Shown here piece after piece: positions 7,224 to 16,032 of a DNA stretch of 64,000 nucleotides. A program made the position numbers and the translations under genes. The stretch's first letter is position 1. Each line of letters starts with the position of its first letter. Location of the stretch: NCBI GenBank assembly GCA_045804965.1, contig JBJMMD010000010.1, positions 62,001 to 126,000 of the forward strand, given 5' to 3'. Source of the DNA: CAVTUU01 sp045804965. GTDB lineage: Bacteria > Chloroflexota > Chloroflexia > Thermomicrobiales > UBA6265. The notes under the pieces were generated by a model. The model did no database searches and was not told where the DNA came from. It was given only the letters and a program-made list of their open reading frames with translations.

Positions 7224-8864
7224 TTATCCCATGCCGCCGATCTTGAAGGCGATGAGCTGATTGACTGGTTCGACATCGCGCGGGGAATCCGCGGTCTTCG
7301 CGAGATAACCGGCGGCGGCCACGATCACCATGTCACCCGCGATCGCGGGCGCGGCGTTGAACCCAGCCGTCGCTCGATACGACCAGAGCAGATCGCCCGT
7401 ATCAGCATTGAAGGCGCGGAACACGCCGTCCAGGCCGGAAGTGAAGACGATGTCGTTGGCCACGGTCGCGCCGCCGAAGATCGATTGGGAGATCCTCGTG
7501 GTCCACGCCTCCGAGCCGTCGATGACGTTCAAGGCGACCAGCTCGCCGGTTCCGCTCGTGAGATCTAGGCTTTGCGCGTCGTAGCCGGTACTCGTCTGCT
7601 TGGTCGGCAAATTGACGACCGGGACGAAGACCTTGCCGTCGGCGTACGCGATCGGCGTCTCGATGCCACCGAAGATGCCGGGATAGACCTCGACCGACTT
7701 CCCGGCCGGGATCGCTTGCAGTTCATCGTTCTGATGCTTGCCGACCGCCGCCTTCCACACGACCTCGCCGGAGTCGGCGTTGACCGCAACTACGGTGCCG
7801 GTTTTGCCTGACCCGATCGCGAGCGTGATGGTTGCTCCGTGCAGGTTTGTGCTGACGATCACCGGCGTGTTTTGGAAGTCGAGATCGAAGAGATCGTGCG
7901 GTTTGGCATTGTAACTCCAGCGCAGGGAACCAGACCGTGGGTTGAGCGAGACTATTGAGCTCGCGTAATCGTTGTTGCCGGGCCGGCTGCTACCATTGGG
8001 GAACTCGTCGTTGCCGGGATACGGCCCCGCATTACCAGTGCCGAAGTAGATGTTGCCGTGTTCGTCGACCGAGGGCGGGTACCAGAGACCACCTCCGCTA
8101 TTGACGCGAGCATTGCCCCAGAGATTGTCAGTCGTGGTGTCCCATTGCCAGAGCGTTTTCCCCGTCGCGGCGTCGAGGGCGAAGAAGACGCCTTTTGTTC
8201 CGCCGCGGTAGAACCCGCTGCTGTTACCTGGGACAGTGCTGACGTAGACCGTGTTGTCATAGACGATTGGCGCCATGTCGATGCCTTCGCCTGCGTTGTT
8301 CGAAAGCTTGACCCGCCAGATTTCGTCGCCCGTTCGGGCATCGAGTGCAAACATCTCGGCGGTGTCGCCGAGCGCGCCGTAGAGCATGCCGTATCCGGCC
8401 GCGAGCCCGTTCGGCCCGATGCTTGGGACATCGTACCTGGTTTGCCAGAGCACCTTGCCGGTCGCTCGATCGAGCGCAAAGACGTTGCTCTGCATGTCTT
8501 GAGCGTAAACCCTGTCGCCGAGGATGAGCGGCGTCGCGGTCATCCCGCCATAGGCCGCCGCGGCGTCGATCGTGAATGTCCAGGCGACGTCGAGATCGAA
8601 GATCGTGCTGGCATCGATAGTCGAGCCTAGGGTGGCGCGGGTGGCGGCGAGATTGCCGTCCGGCGCCGGCCAATCATCCTTGTAGGTGTCTATTTCGGGA
8701 GGAATGGCCGGCCCAAGCGGCTGCGCCGTCGCCGCGACTTGCGCATCTTGCGCGCGGCTCGGCCCGCTCGCGGAGATCATCAGTCCGATGCACAGCGCAA
8801 ATACGACCGTCGCTCGAAACGGTGTGTTGGCAGTGGTTCTCGTCCGCTTGCAATTGATCAACAA
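7224..8864 (-). CDS. Exported PQQ-binding-like beta-propeller protein (quinoprotein dehydrogenase type)
   Basis: 546 residues with an N-terminal signal peptide (hydrophobic ~18-35, cleavage near PSRAQD). The rest is made of propeller blades with repeated A-x-D-x-xTGxxxW signatures: FALDRATGKVLWQ, FALDARTGDEIWR, FALDAATGKTLWQW, VAVNADSGEVVWK, RAFNADTGDLLWSY. Alcohol or polyvinyl-alcohol dehydrogenases of this fold use PQQ. The blade at HDLFDLDFQNTPVI resembles the active-site region of the methanol/alcohol dehydrogenase type, but catalytic identity cannot be settled. No cytochrome c motif is present. The start is a TTG at 8864 and is uncertain. It probably acts outside the membrane. Confidence 0.75.
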   Translation of the reverse strand: MLINCKRTRTTANTPFRATVVFALCIGLMISASGPSRAQDAQVAATAQPLGPAIPPEIDTYKDDWPAPDGNLAATRATLGSTIDASTIFDLDVAWTFTIDAAAAYGGMTATPLILGDRVYAQDMQSNVFALDRATGKVLWQTRYDVPSIGPNGLAAGYGMLYGALGDTAEMFALDARTGDEIWRVKLSNNAGEGIDMAPIVYDNTVYVSTVPGNSSGFYRGGTKGVFFALDAATGKTLWQWDTTTDNLWGNARVNSGGGLWYPPSVDEHGNIYFGTGNAGPYPGNDEFPNGSSRPGNNDYASSIVSLNPRSGSLRWSYNAKPHDLFDLDFQNTPVIVSTNLHGATITLAIGSGKTGTVVAVNADSGEVVWKAAVGKHQNDELQAIPAGKSVEVYPGIFGGIETPIAYADGKVFVPVVNLPTKQTSTGYDAQSLDLTSGTGELVALNVIDGSEAWTTRISQSIFGGATVANDIVFTSGLDGVFRAFNADTGDLLWSYRATAGFNAAPAIAGDMVIVAAAGYLAKTADSPRDVEPVNQLIAFKIGGMG

Positions 8865-8872
8865 CCGTGCTC

Positions 8873-9253
8873 TCAGCTTATCGATCCACGTTCGCTTGGC
8901 GTCGCTAAGCGCGCTAGTTCCGCCGCCAACGCGAAATCACCGGTGAGCTCCCGCGCCCTCGCCTGAACGATCCCGAAATTTCGATCGTCCATGTTGATCG
9001 CCTCGTACGGTAAGCAACGGGCAAACTGAAACGCGTCGTGCCGCTTGCGCCGAAATCGTGACATCGACGGACGTGAGAGCCCTGATGATTCGCCATTCAT
9101 CCGACTCCGAGTAGTCCACGGTTGATCGTGCAGTTGATCCAGCCGGTCTTGCCGGGTACTTCGATAGGGTCCGCAGCCAAGTCGCCGTTCAGGCTTGTAA
9201 GCCGGAGACTTTTCCTCTGCTTCGCCTCTAGTTGGCGTCCGTGAGTCCCCCAT
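8873..9253 (-). other. Intergenic stretch with possible decayed coding sequence
   Basis: Between the two beta-propeller genes there is no convincing intact gene. On the minus strand, protein-like pieces appear in successive frames: KTGWINCTINRGLLG, then DEWRIIRALTSVDVTISAQA, then FARCLPYEAINMDDRNFGIV and ELTGDFALAAELARLA. This order would fit a small gene broken by two frameshifts. I recognise no family. An intact 126-codon frame does span the region, but its first half is basic and implausible. Confidence 0.25.
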
Positions 9254-10246
9254 CTATTTGAGCACCATCGCTTGACTCTCCGCGATGTTGTCCGCGGACC
9301 GAGCGTGGATGCTGCCGGCAATCGCGTAGATCGTGCTGCCGATCGCCGCTAGAGGCATTCCGTGCCGGGCGACCGTGAGTTTTGGCAGCGCCCGCCACTG
9401 ATCAGCGGCGGGATCGTATTGGTTCACGTCGGCGAACGCCTTGTCGCCGCGCTCGCCTCCCGCCACGATGACTGTGTCCACCGCGAAGGCGCCGTGGAGC
9501 CCGCCTCGTGGCACGGGCAGCGGCGGCAGCGTCGACCACTGACCTCCCACGGGATCGAGCACTTCGTTGGCGGCGGCGAATTGATCGTCCTCGCTGCCGT
9601 TCGCGCGCCCGCCGACTGCGTAAATCTTGTCCTGACTCGCGACCACGGCGAGATGTTCGCGGGGAGTCAACATTTCCGGACCGTCACTCCAAGCATCGGC
9701 CGCGGGATCGTACACTGAAACCGCGCCCGACACCGGACCACCCAATCCTTCTTTGGCTCCGCCGACCGCGTAGAGTTTTCCCGCCACCGGCGCCATTCCG
9801 AACGCCCCGAGCGCGACAGGGAGCGATGCGCCAGGCTGCCATGCCTTTACGGTCGGATCGTAAACCCACAGATGATCGAGCGCGCGGAGATCACTACCAT
9901 AGCCGCCGGCGACGTAGACCTTGCCGTCAAGTACCGCGACGCCGGGATGATTGACGCCAACCGGCAGATCTTCGAGTTGCGTCCAAGCGTTCGTCGGGGC
10001 ATCGTAGCGGTCCACGCGGCGATCCCCGCCAAATCCGCCGCAACCGTAGATCAAGCCATCGAGGGTGACGCCCGGCGTTTCCGAGCGCGCGGTCGGCAAC
10101 GGCGCGATCGCATGCCAGACCAACACCCCGGGCGATGGGGTGGCCGCTGATTGCGATGTCGCGTACGCAGGCCTGGGCAAGCGCGCGGAAACCGCCGCCA
10201 AACCAATGCCTTGGATTAATCCACGACGGGTCACACGATCCCGCAT
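9254..10246 (-). CDS. Tat-exported kelch-repeat beta-propeller protein
   Basis: 330 residues. The N-terminus RDRVTRRGLIQGIGLAAVSA is a twin-arginine (Tat) signal, so the protein is probably exported folded. The body carries about six kelch units, each with a GG doublet and a Y-x6-W spacing: IYGCGGFGG...NAWTQL, VYVAGGYGSD...KAWQPG, LYAVGGAKEG...DAWSDG, IYAVGGRANG...GQWSTL, VIVAGGERGD...DQWRAL. Kelch propellers are binding scaffolds or, in galactose-oxidase relatives, enzymes; no copper-site Tyr-Cys pair is evident. AGGAGG precedes the ATG at 10246. It follows the iminopeptidase gene by 23 bases on the same strand. Confidence 0.85.
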   Translation of the reverse strand: MRDRVTRRGLIQGIGLAAVSARLPRPAYATSQSAATPSPGVLVWHAIAPLPTARSETPGVTLDGLIYGCGGFGGDRRVDRYDAPTNAWTQLEDLPVGVNHPGVAVLDGKVYVAGGYGSDLRALDHLWVYDPTVKAWQPGASLPVALGAFGMAPVAGKLYAVGGAKEGLGGPVSGAVSVYDPAADAWSDGPEMLTPREHLAVVASQDKIYAVGGRANGSEDDQFAAANEVLDPVGGQWSTLPPLPVPRGGLHGAFAVDTVIVAGGERGDKAFADVNQYDPAADQWRALPKLTVARHGMPLAAIGSTIYAIAGSIHARSADNIAESQAMVLK

Positions 10247-10269
10247 GCTCGCCTCCTTCGTCCGCCGAC

Positions 10270-11181
10270 TTAGGCTGAGATCGAGGATTCGACTCTCGTC
10301 AGGAACCGATCGAGGACCTGCAAATAGCGTTCCTGCTCTTCGACGTGCGCCACATGCGCGCTGTTCTCGAAGGTCACCCACTCGGCGCGCGGAATGCCCT
10401 TGGCCACGATCTCTGCTTGCATCGGAGTCAGCTCGTCATAGCGGCCGGAGGTGAGCAGGGTCGGTAAACGTATCTCGCCCAAGCGGTGGCGGATATCCCA
10501 ATCCTTGAGCACGCCAATGACGTGGAACTCGCTTGGCCCATTCATCGTGTTGTACACCTGCGCGCCCATCCGCTCGAACGCGCGTTGGACAGCGTCGGGG
10601 AACGGTACAACTCGGCAGACATGGCGCTCGTAGAAAACCATCATGGCGTTTTGATAGTCCTGGGATTCGGTCGTCCCAGCCGCCTCATGCTTCAACAACG
10701 TGGCCTGCACTTCAGGCGGCAGTTCTGCGCGAAGGCGGTTGGCTTCTTCGACCCACAATTTCATGCTCGCTGGTGAGCTGGCAATGGTCAGGCTCACAAT
10801 CCCTTCCGGTTGCGTCAGCGCGTATTCCATCGCGAGCATCCCGCCCCATGATTGCCCGAGCAGGTGGATTCGATCGAGCCCGAGCTCCCGCCGCACCGTC
10901 GCTAACTCGTCGACGAAGAGCTGCACCGTCCACATGCTGGGGTCGTCTGGGCGGTCGGAATTGCCGCAACCCAATTGATCGTAAAAAATGACCGGCCGGC
11001 CGGTCGCGGCCAGCATTTCCAGATTTTCCAAGTAGTCGTGGGGGACGCCTGGTCCACCATGCAGCATCAGCACTGGAAACGAGCCGACGCCTGGATGCGC
11101 GAGATTGCCGGTGATCCGATACCAGGTCTTGTATCCGCGAAATGGCACATACCCTTCGGTCACGGCCGGACCATTGGTCAC
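10270..11181 (-). CDS. Proline iminopeptidase-type alpha/beta hydrolase (peptidase S33)
   Basis: 303 residues, cytosolic. The oxyanion motif LMLHGGPGVPHDY and the nucleophile elbow LLGQSWGGML (Ser of GQSWGG) match S33 prolyl aminopeptidases. The acid is expected in TSGRYDEL and the catalytic His in SAHVAHVEE near the C-terminus. Family members release N-terminal proline from peptides. Start is GTG 11181 with GGAAGGGGG upstream. It lies 18 bases behind the EamA transporter gene and just before the kelch gene, so the three may form one transcript. A related amidase function remains possible. Confidence 0.88.
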   Translation of the reverse strand: MTNGPAVTEGYVPFRGYKTWYRITGNLAHPGVGSFPVLMLHGGPGVPHDYLENLEMLAATGRPVIFYDQLGCGNSDRPDDPSMWTVQLFVDELATVRRELGLDRIHLLGQSWGGMLAMEYALTQPEGIVSLTIASSPASMKLWVEEANRLRAELPPEVQATLLKHEAAGTTESQDYQNAMMVFYERHVCRVVPFPDAVQRAFERMGAQVYNTMNGPSEFHVIGVLKDWDIRHRLGEIRLPTLLTSGRYDELTPMQAEIVAKGIPRAEWVTFENSAHVAHVEEQERYLQVLDRFLTRVESSISA

Positions 11182-11199
11182 GGGCTCGCCCCCTTCCGC

Positions 11200-12060
11200 T
11201 TAACCGCCGGCGCCGATGAGGATGACTCCGGCGGCGACCATCATACAAGCCGCATAGCGGTCCCGGCCGAACGCCTCGTGCAGCACGAAGGCGCCCATCA
11301 GCGCCGCGAAAACGATGCTGATTTCCCGAACCGGGATGACATACGCGACCGGCGCGATCCGCAGCGCGCTGAGCACGATTAGGTACGTGCCGAACGACCC
11401 GATTCCGGCCAGCACGACTGGCTTCGGATCCTGGAGCGTTGAGCGAATCGCCGGACCTCGAGTGCGAACGATAAACGGGGCAAGTGCCGCGGCGATTATC
11501 GCGAAGAGCAGATACAAGTACACAACTTGGTTGATCCGGCGAACGCCGCCGGCATCGACGAGCGAGTAGCAGGAAATCGTGATCCCAGTCAGGAGCGCCG
11601 GTCCTGTGACCAACGTCCGCCACCCGCCCGAGCGGGCAGCCTTGGAGATGGCCGGGGCGTGCAGCCAAAGAATGCCGGCCAGGATCGCCGCGATCCCGAT
11701 CCAGGCGACGACCGTTGGCCGATCGCCGAAAATCACCGTCGCCAGCAGCGTCGTGAGCAGAACTCCGAATCCACGTGCAATCGGATAGGACAGCGAGAGA
11801 TCCGAGCGGTCGTAGGCAAGCGAAAGGAGCGAGTAGTACCCGAGATGCGCAAGGGTGGAACTGAGCACGAAAAGCAAGCCGGGTCGCACGATCGGATGAC
11901 GCACGATCTCGACGGCAAACACCGGCAAGAACAGCACGAGCGCGGCAACTGTAAACAGCCACATGAACGTCAGCCGATCCGTGCTTCGCTTCGCGAGCAA
12001 ATTCCAGCCCGCGTGCATCGCCGCGGCGACCACCACGAACCCGAGCGCAAGCGCGCTCAT
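11200..12060 (-). CDS. EamA/DMT-family transporter
   Basis: 286 residues made almost entirely of hydrophobic segments, about ten predicted helices in two EamA-like halves (residues ~1-130 and ~145-286). Such proteins export or import small metabolites; no substrate can be inferred. The start MSALALGFVVVAAAMHAGWN, with the typical HAGWN loop of this family, has GGGAAGG upstream; the 16-residue longer version is not membrane-like. First gene of the probable EamA, iminopeptidase, kelch transcript. Confidence 0.85.
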   Translation of the reverse strand: MSALALGFVVVAAAMHAGWNLLAKRSTDRLTFMWLFTVAALVLFLPVFAVEIVRHPIVRPGLLFVLSSTLAHLGYYSLLSLAYDRSDLSLSYPIARGFGVLLTTLLATVIFGDRPTVVAWIGIAAILAGILWLHAPAISKAARSGGWRTLVTGPALLTGITISCYSLVDAGGVRRINQVVYLYLLFAIIAAALAPFIVRTRGPAIRSTLQDPKPVVLAGIGSFGTYLIVLSALRIAPVAYVIPVREISIVFAALMGAFVLHEAFGRDRYAACMMVAAGVILIGAGG

Positions 12061-12238
12061 GCGCACCACCTTCCCCTCGTCTCCGAGCCCGAATGCGCAG
12101 TCTCGCATGAAGGTCGAAGGTCGGAAACTGCGCGTTTATGCCCGGTCTCGGGCTTAGAAGCGTCGCTTACCTTTTCGCGAGCGAGTGGAGCGCGTACCAT
12201 CTTCCGTGGACCGGCGACATGCCGGTTTCTTTTGGGCG

Positions 12239-12763
12239 ATGGAACTCATCGGAAGCACCGTGCAGCAACGACCACGACCACATCGACGCGGTTCCTGGAC
12301 CTGGATGATCTTTGCCTTTGGCGCCATCGCCGTGCTGGCCTATGGCGTTTACCAGAATCAGCATGAAAAGAATGCGGAACCGACCATCGCTCCGCCGACA
12401 AGCACGAGCGGCAGCAACAATCTCATTAACATCAAACAGGCGCTGGAGCATCAGGGTCTCGACGTCAAGATCGTGCGTTCGTCGTTCCGCTCGCCGCAGT
12501 TGACCGTGCCCGGCCAGGGGCTCGCGGTTGATGGCGCCAAGGTGTACGTCTTCATCTATAACGGGCAACAAGCCGTTGAGCAGCGCAAATTGGAGTCGAA
12601 GGACCTTGACCCGGCGACGTTGACTGTGCTCACTATTTCCGGCACGCCTGTTTCGGGAAGCAATCCGCATGTGGCGGCGAATAGCAATGTCATCGCGGTG
12701 TTGCCTTCGGCCTCACAGGATGTCATCACTACGGTCGACGCGGCGATTCAGGGACTACCATAG
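12239..12763 (+). CDS. Membrane-anchored hypothetical protein next to TlpA
   Basis: 174 residues. One transmembrane segment near residues 18-36 (SWTWMIFAFGAIAVLAYGVY) is followed by a Ser/Thr/Asn-rich linker and an extracytoplasmic domain of about 110 residues. No family recognised. The gene ends 8 bases before the TlpA-like gene, so the two are almost certainly co-expressed and may act together outside the membrane. The start is uncertain: a GTG 54 bases upstream is possible, and neither start has a strong ribosome site. Confidence 0.7.
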   Translation: MELIGSTVQQRPRPHRRGSWTWMIFAFGAIAVLAYGVYQNQHEKNAEPTIAPPTSTSGSNNLINIKQALEHQGLDVKIVRSSFRSPQLTVPGQGLAVDGAKVYVFIYNGQQAVEQRKLESKDLDPATLTVLTISGTPVSGSNPHVAANSNVIAVLPSASQDVITTVDAAIQGLP

Positions 12764-12771
12764 GCGCGCCT

Positions 12772-13419
12772 GTGCAATCGGACGACCACCTCGCTCCTCC
12801 ATCCTCCGCACCCGCGCTCGACGCGGACGATCGTGAAGATCATGGCCGGATCGGCTATGGCCGGTATAGTCGTTTCACCCCGGCCGCGATCGCCGCGGTT
12901 ATCGTGATTGCCTTGCTTGGGGCTGGGTTTTCCCAGTGGAGACAGTCGTCCGGCGACAGCAAGCCGCCTCGCCTCGCCAGCAAGCCCGCACCCGATTTCT
13001 CGCTCGACCTCTTCAACGGCCAACAACTCACGCTTTCCGAGTATCACGGCTCGATCGTCGTGCTCAATTTCTGGGCGTCTTGGTGCGGGCCGTGCAAGGA
13101 AGAAGCGCCCTTGCTGCAGCACATCGATCCCAACGCGATCCCAGCCGGCGCCCATCTTGCCGTGATCGGCGTCGACCTCAAGAACGACACGGCGGACGAC
13201 GCCCGCGCGTTCGTTTCCGCCTACGGGATTACCTATCCGACGGGACAAGACGCGGGGGGGAACATCCGCTACCGCGGCCCGATCGAGGTCGCCTTCGGCA
13301 TCGCCGCCAACTATCCAACCACGGTCTTCATCCGCCCCGACGGCGTCATCGATTCGGTCTACATCGGCCAACTCGACCAAGAAACGTTGAATCGATCGAT
13401 TGCCGCGGCTGCGAACTGA
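12772..13419 (+). CDS. Membrane-anchored TlpA/ResA-like thioredoxin
   Basis: 215 residues. A transmembrane anchor at ~37-54 (TPAAIAAVIVIALLGAGF) is followed by a thioredoxin fold. This begins at APDFSLDLFNGQQLTLSEY and has the redox motif NFWASWCGPCKEE (CGPC) and the cis-proline loop NYPTTVFIRPDG. This is the TlpA/ResA/CcmG type, which reduces disulfides of exported proteins, for instance in cytochrome c maturation. No cytochrome maturation genes are nearby, so its client is unknown. GTG start at 12772, coupled to the preceding membrane protein. Confidence 0.9.
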   Translation: MQSDDHLAPPSSAPALDADDREDHGRIGYGRYSRFTPAAIAAVIVIALLGAGFSQWRQSSGDSKPPRLASKPAPDFSLDLFNGQQLTLSEYHGSIVVLNFWASWCGPCKEEAPLLQHIDPNAIPAGAHLAVIGVDLKNDTADDARAFVSAYGITYPTGQDAGGNIRYRGPIEVAFGIAANYPTTVFIRPDGVIDSVYIGQLDQETLNRSIAAAAN

Positions 13420-13578
13420 TAGGGCTGCGTCCCCTCACCGGCAGGAGTTCCTTCATCCTTCCCTGCGGGCCACCGCACCGAGTACCTTCTGGGTGTGGTA
13501 CCCGCATGCATGAGAGAGGGAACGTTGATAAACCTGATCGGGAGTTTGCTTCGTTTTATATGAACCACTGTGAAGGTT

Positions 13579-13606
13579 CCCCTTCTCCCGTGCGCGGGAG
13601 AAGGGG
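13579..13606. terminator. Bidirectional terminator-like hairpin
   Basis: CCCCTTCTCCCG and its exact complement enclose a 4-base loop, between the convergent TlpA and Excalibur genes. No T-run follows. Confidence 0.45.
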
Positions 13607-13626
13607 GCAGGGCTTGAGGGAACTTC

Positions 13627-14796
13627 TTACACGCCCGATGCGTCCAACAAGGCCGCGATCAGCGGGCGAAGCGTCGCTGCTTGTGAGTATTTCGCGGACG
13701 CGGAATCGAGCGAGGCATCGGTGCCGTTGATGATGTAATCGGAGAAGTCCTCCGCCGCGCCGGCGAGAAAACCCGTGAGCTCGGTGTAGAGCTCTTGCGT
13801 GCTGGCCTGACTGGCTGGTGCGTCCAGCGCCTTCGCCGCGGCGTCCGTCTGCTCCCAAAGGGTGAAGATCGTAGCCAGTTGATTCCCCCCGGTCGTTGAG
13901 TCGACGGTTCCGGCGCTCAAGTCGTCGAGCAGTTTTTGAAAGTCGTCCATTGATTGGACCAGCGGGTCGAATTGCTGGCGGACTTGCGTGAGGTAGTTCT
14001 TTTCCTCTTGTGTCAGCGCACCGCCGTTGTTGTCGCTGGATTGTTTGCCTGTCTGCAAGGTGCTGCCGAGCGCGATCTCGACCGAGTCGACCTTGCTGTC
14101 ATCGTTCAGCCGGAGCACATAGAACAGATCACCGACATCACCGTCGGCGCCATATTTTTCATACGTCGACTTACCGAATCGCTTTTCAAGCGCTTTGCTG
14201 TGACCGGTCGTTATCGCATTGCCGTCGCCGGTGTTTTTGGCCTTGTCGAGCTTGACATCGGACGGCAAGAATGCCTTGACGAGCAGGTTCGCTTTGATCT
14301 TGGTCCAAGGCGACTGCGGATCGGCGGTGAGAGTGAGATAGGCAACGTAGTTCTTGTGATAGAAGGCGTTGACCGTCTCAAAGTCTTTCGCCTCGTATTC
14401 GAAACCCAGCGGATAGCCCGCGTCCTTGTCGCTGGTTGGATCACCGTACTTCGTTTCAAACGAGTCGCGCGTGCCGCCAAACCGCGCGGTCAACGGCCCA
14501 GACTTGCTGTCATTCGAGCTTGTGGAAGTCTCTTCGTCGGCGGCGACAGTTGGTTTGGGCGTCGGTTGATTTCCCTGCGAGGACGGCAAGTCTTCACATG
14601 CCTGGCCATCGCCATCCGGATCGAGCGCGCGCTCGGTCGCCGCCCCTGGGCCGGAATCCAGGATTGCCTGCGCTGCTTCCTGGGTATTGAAATCGGCGCA
14701 GGCGAAGCTCGCGCCCTGCGCTGATCCAAGCGCTGGAGCGGCGAGACCGCCCACAAACAAGAGGACCCATAACGCAATCAACGACCTCACGAGCAC
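13627..14796 (-). CDS. Exported protein with N-terminal Excalibur calcium-binding domain
   Basis: 389 residues. A signal peptide (RSLIALWVLLFVGGLAAPALG) precedes an Excalibur domain (FACADFNTQEAAQ to LDPDGDGQACEDL). Its DxDxDGxxCE loop and two Cys match the extracellular calcium-binding domain. A Ser/Thr-rich linker, an unrecognised ~130-residue domain (GPLTARFGGTRDSFETKYGDP onward) and a helical C-terminal region follow. The GTG at 14796 is preferred because GGAAGGGA lies 8 bases upstream. It probably sits at the cell surface. Confidence 0.75.
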   Translation of the reverse strand: MLVRSLIALWVLLFVGGLAAPALGSAQGASFACADFNTQEAAQAILDSGPGAATERALDPDGDGQACEDLPSSQGNQPTPKPTVAADEETSTSSNDSKSGPLTARFGGTRDSFETKYGDPTSDKDAGYPLGFEYEAKDFETVNAFYHKNYVAYLTLTADPQSPWTKIKANLLVKAFLPSDVKLDKAKNTGDGNAITTGHSKALEKRFGKSTYEKYGADGDVGDLFYVLRLNDDSKVDSVEIALGSTLQTGKQSSDNNGGALTQEEKNYLTQVRQQFDPLVQSMDDFQKLLDDLSAGTVDSTTGGNQLATIFTLWEQTDAAAKALDAPASQASTQELYTELTGFLAGAAEDFSDYIINGTDASLDSASAKYSQAATLRPLIAALLDASGV

Positions 14797-14930
14797 AGTC
14801 TTGTCCCTTCCGCTGCTAACACACCCCAACTCTGTCGTTCACCCGGTCGGGGCTCCCCTCCTCCGACTGAGCAGCAACGCAACACTGAACATCCTACCCG
14901 CTGCGAGGCCGCGGGCGGAGTTTGGTTTTC

Positions 14931-15881
14931 CTATGAAGCGGTCGCCGCCGCGACCCGGGGGCGAACCGGCGTAATGAAATCGCTGTATTTGCTTGAGCGG
15001 CCGCGCACGATGTCGAAAAAGATGTCGCGCAAGCGTGAGGTAATGGGTCCAGGATCGCCGTTGCTAATCGGCCGGCCGTCGATCGACGCGATTGGCGCGA
15101 TCTGAACGCCGGTGCCGCAGAAGAACGCCTCGTCGGCGATGTACAGCTCGGAGCGGTCGATTTCGCGCGTCTCGATCGGAATACCCTCGTCCTGCGCGAA
15201 CTGGATGAAGCTCCGACGGGTAATCCCTTCCAAGATATCGCTCGTGATCGGCGCAGTGATCAACGCTCCATTGCGGACGATGAAGAGGTTGCAGCCGCTT
15301 CCTTCCGCCACTTTGCCCGAGGTGTTGAGCAAGATCGCCTCGTCGGCGCCTTTTTCCTCTGCCTCGTCCTTGGCGAACGCGGAATTGATATAGGCGCCGG
15401 ACACCTTGCCACGGCGAGGAATGGCATTGTCCGGAATTTGGACCCATGAGGAGATAATCGCCCTCTGCCCGCGAGTCGTGTCAAGGTAGTCGCCGAGCGA
15501 AAGCATGTAGATCGTAAGCTCGTCGCCGATACCGCGCAGTCGCGGGGTCAATTGCGCCGCTGATTTGTAGATAAAGGGGCGAATGTAGACGTCGCCGCTC
15601 GGCGCGTTCTTTTCGACGAGCGAAATAATGGTTGCGGCAAGCGAGTCGCGGTCGTACGGCAACTCAGCCCGGAGCAACTTCGCGGAATTGAGCAACCGCG
15701 CGGTGTGGTCCTTCAGGCGGAAGACGTTGATCGTTTCGCCATCGGCGTCCAGGTATCCTCGGATACCGGCGAACGCTCCCGTTCCGTACTGGAGGGCGTG
15801 CGTGCCGACGCTTACCTTTGCTTCAGAGAACGGGACGATCTGTCCTTCGAAAAACGCATACTCCAGCATCGGCGACTTCAT
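14931..15881 (-). CDS. ilvE: Branched-chain amino acid aminotransferase
   Basis: 316 residues, PLP fold type IV. It transfers the amino group between glutamate and the 2-oxo acids of valine, leucine and isoleucine. Supporting motifs are the N-terminal GTHALQYGTGAFAGIR, VYIRPFIYKS, the PLP-lysine region RRGKVSGAYINSAFAKDEA, AEGSGCNLFIV, and FFCGTGVQIAPI near the C-terminus. Length and order are those of bacterial IlvE. ATG 15881 has AGGAGT upstream. A 10-bp stem-loop lies 23 bases before the start. No other branched-chain biosynthesis genes are in the window. Confidence 0.93.
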   Translation of the reverse strand: MKSPMLEYAFFEGQIVPFSEAKVSVGTHALQYGTGAFAGIRGYLDADGETINVFRLKDHTARLLNSAKLLRAELPYDRDSLAATIISLVEKNAPSGDVYIRPFIYKSAAQLTPRLRGIGDELTIYMLSLGDYLDTTRGQRAIISSWVQIPDNAIPRRGKVSGAYINSAFAKDEAEEKGADEAILLNTSGKVAEGSGCNLFIVRNGALITAPITSDILEGITRRSFIQFAQDEGIPIETREIDRSELYIADEAFFCGTGVQIAPIASIDGRPISNGDPGPITSRLRDIFFDIVRGRSSKYSDFITPVRPRVAAATAS

Positions 15882-15903
15882 GACGACACTCCTTGACTGT
15901 ACC

Positions 15904-15928
15904 GTTACCTTCGACGGACGAAAGTAAC
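15904..15928. promoter_or_regulatory. Hairpin or operator upstream of ilvE
   Basis: GTTACCTTCG and CGAAAGTAAC form a near-perfect 10-bp inverted repeat with a 5-base loop, 23 bases before the ilvE start. It could be an operator or an RNA hairpin; no T-run follows. Confidence 0.3.
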
Positions 15929-16032
15929 GACCGGCCGAAGCGATGTTCTCCGCTCACGTTTAGCCTTGGATTATCGCACACCTAGTCGCTGGCTCAGTCT
16001 GAGCGGCAGGTCTTTTTCGCCCGAGCCGGCAA

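Noticed and set aside
10712..11962. 416-codon minus-strand frame across the iminopeptidase and EamA genes
   Set aside because: Arg-rich out-of-frame reading of two genes that both have clear families.
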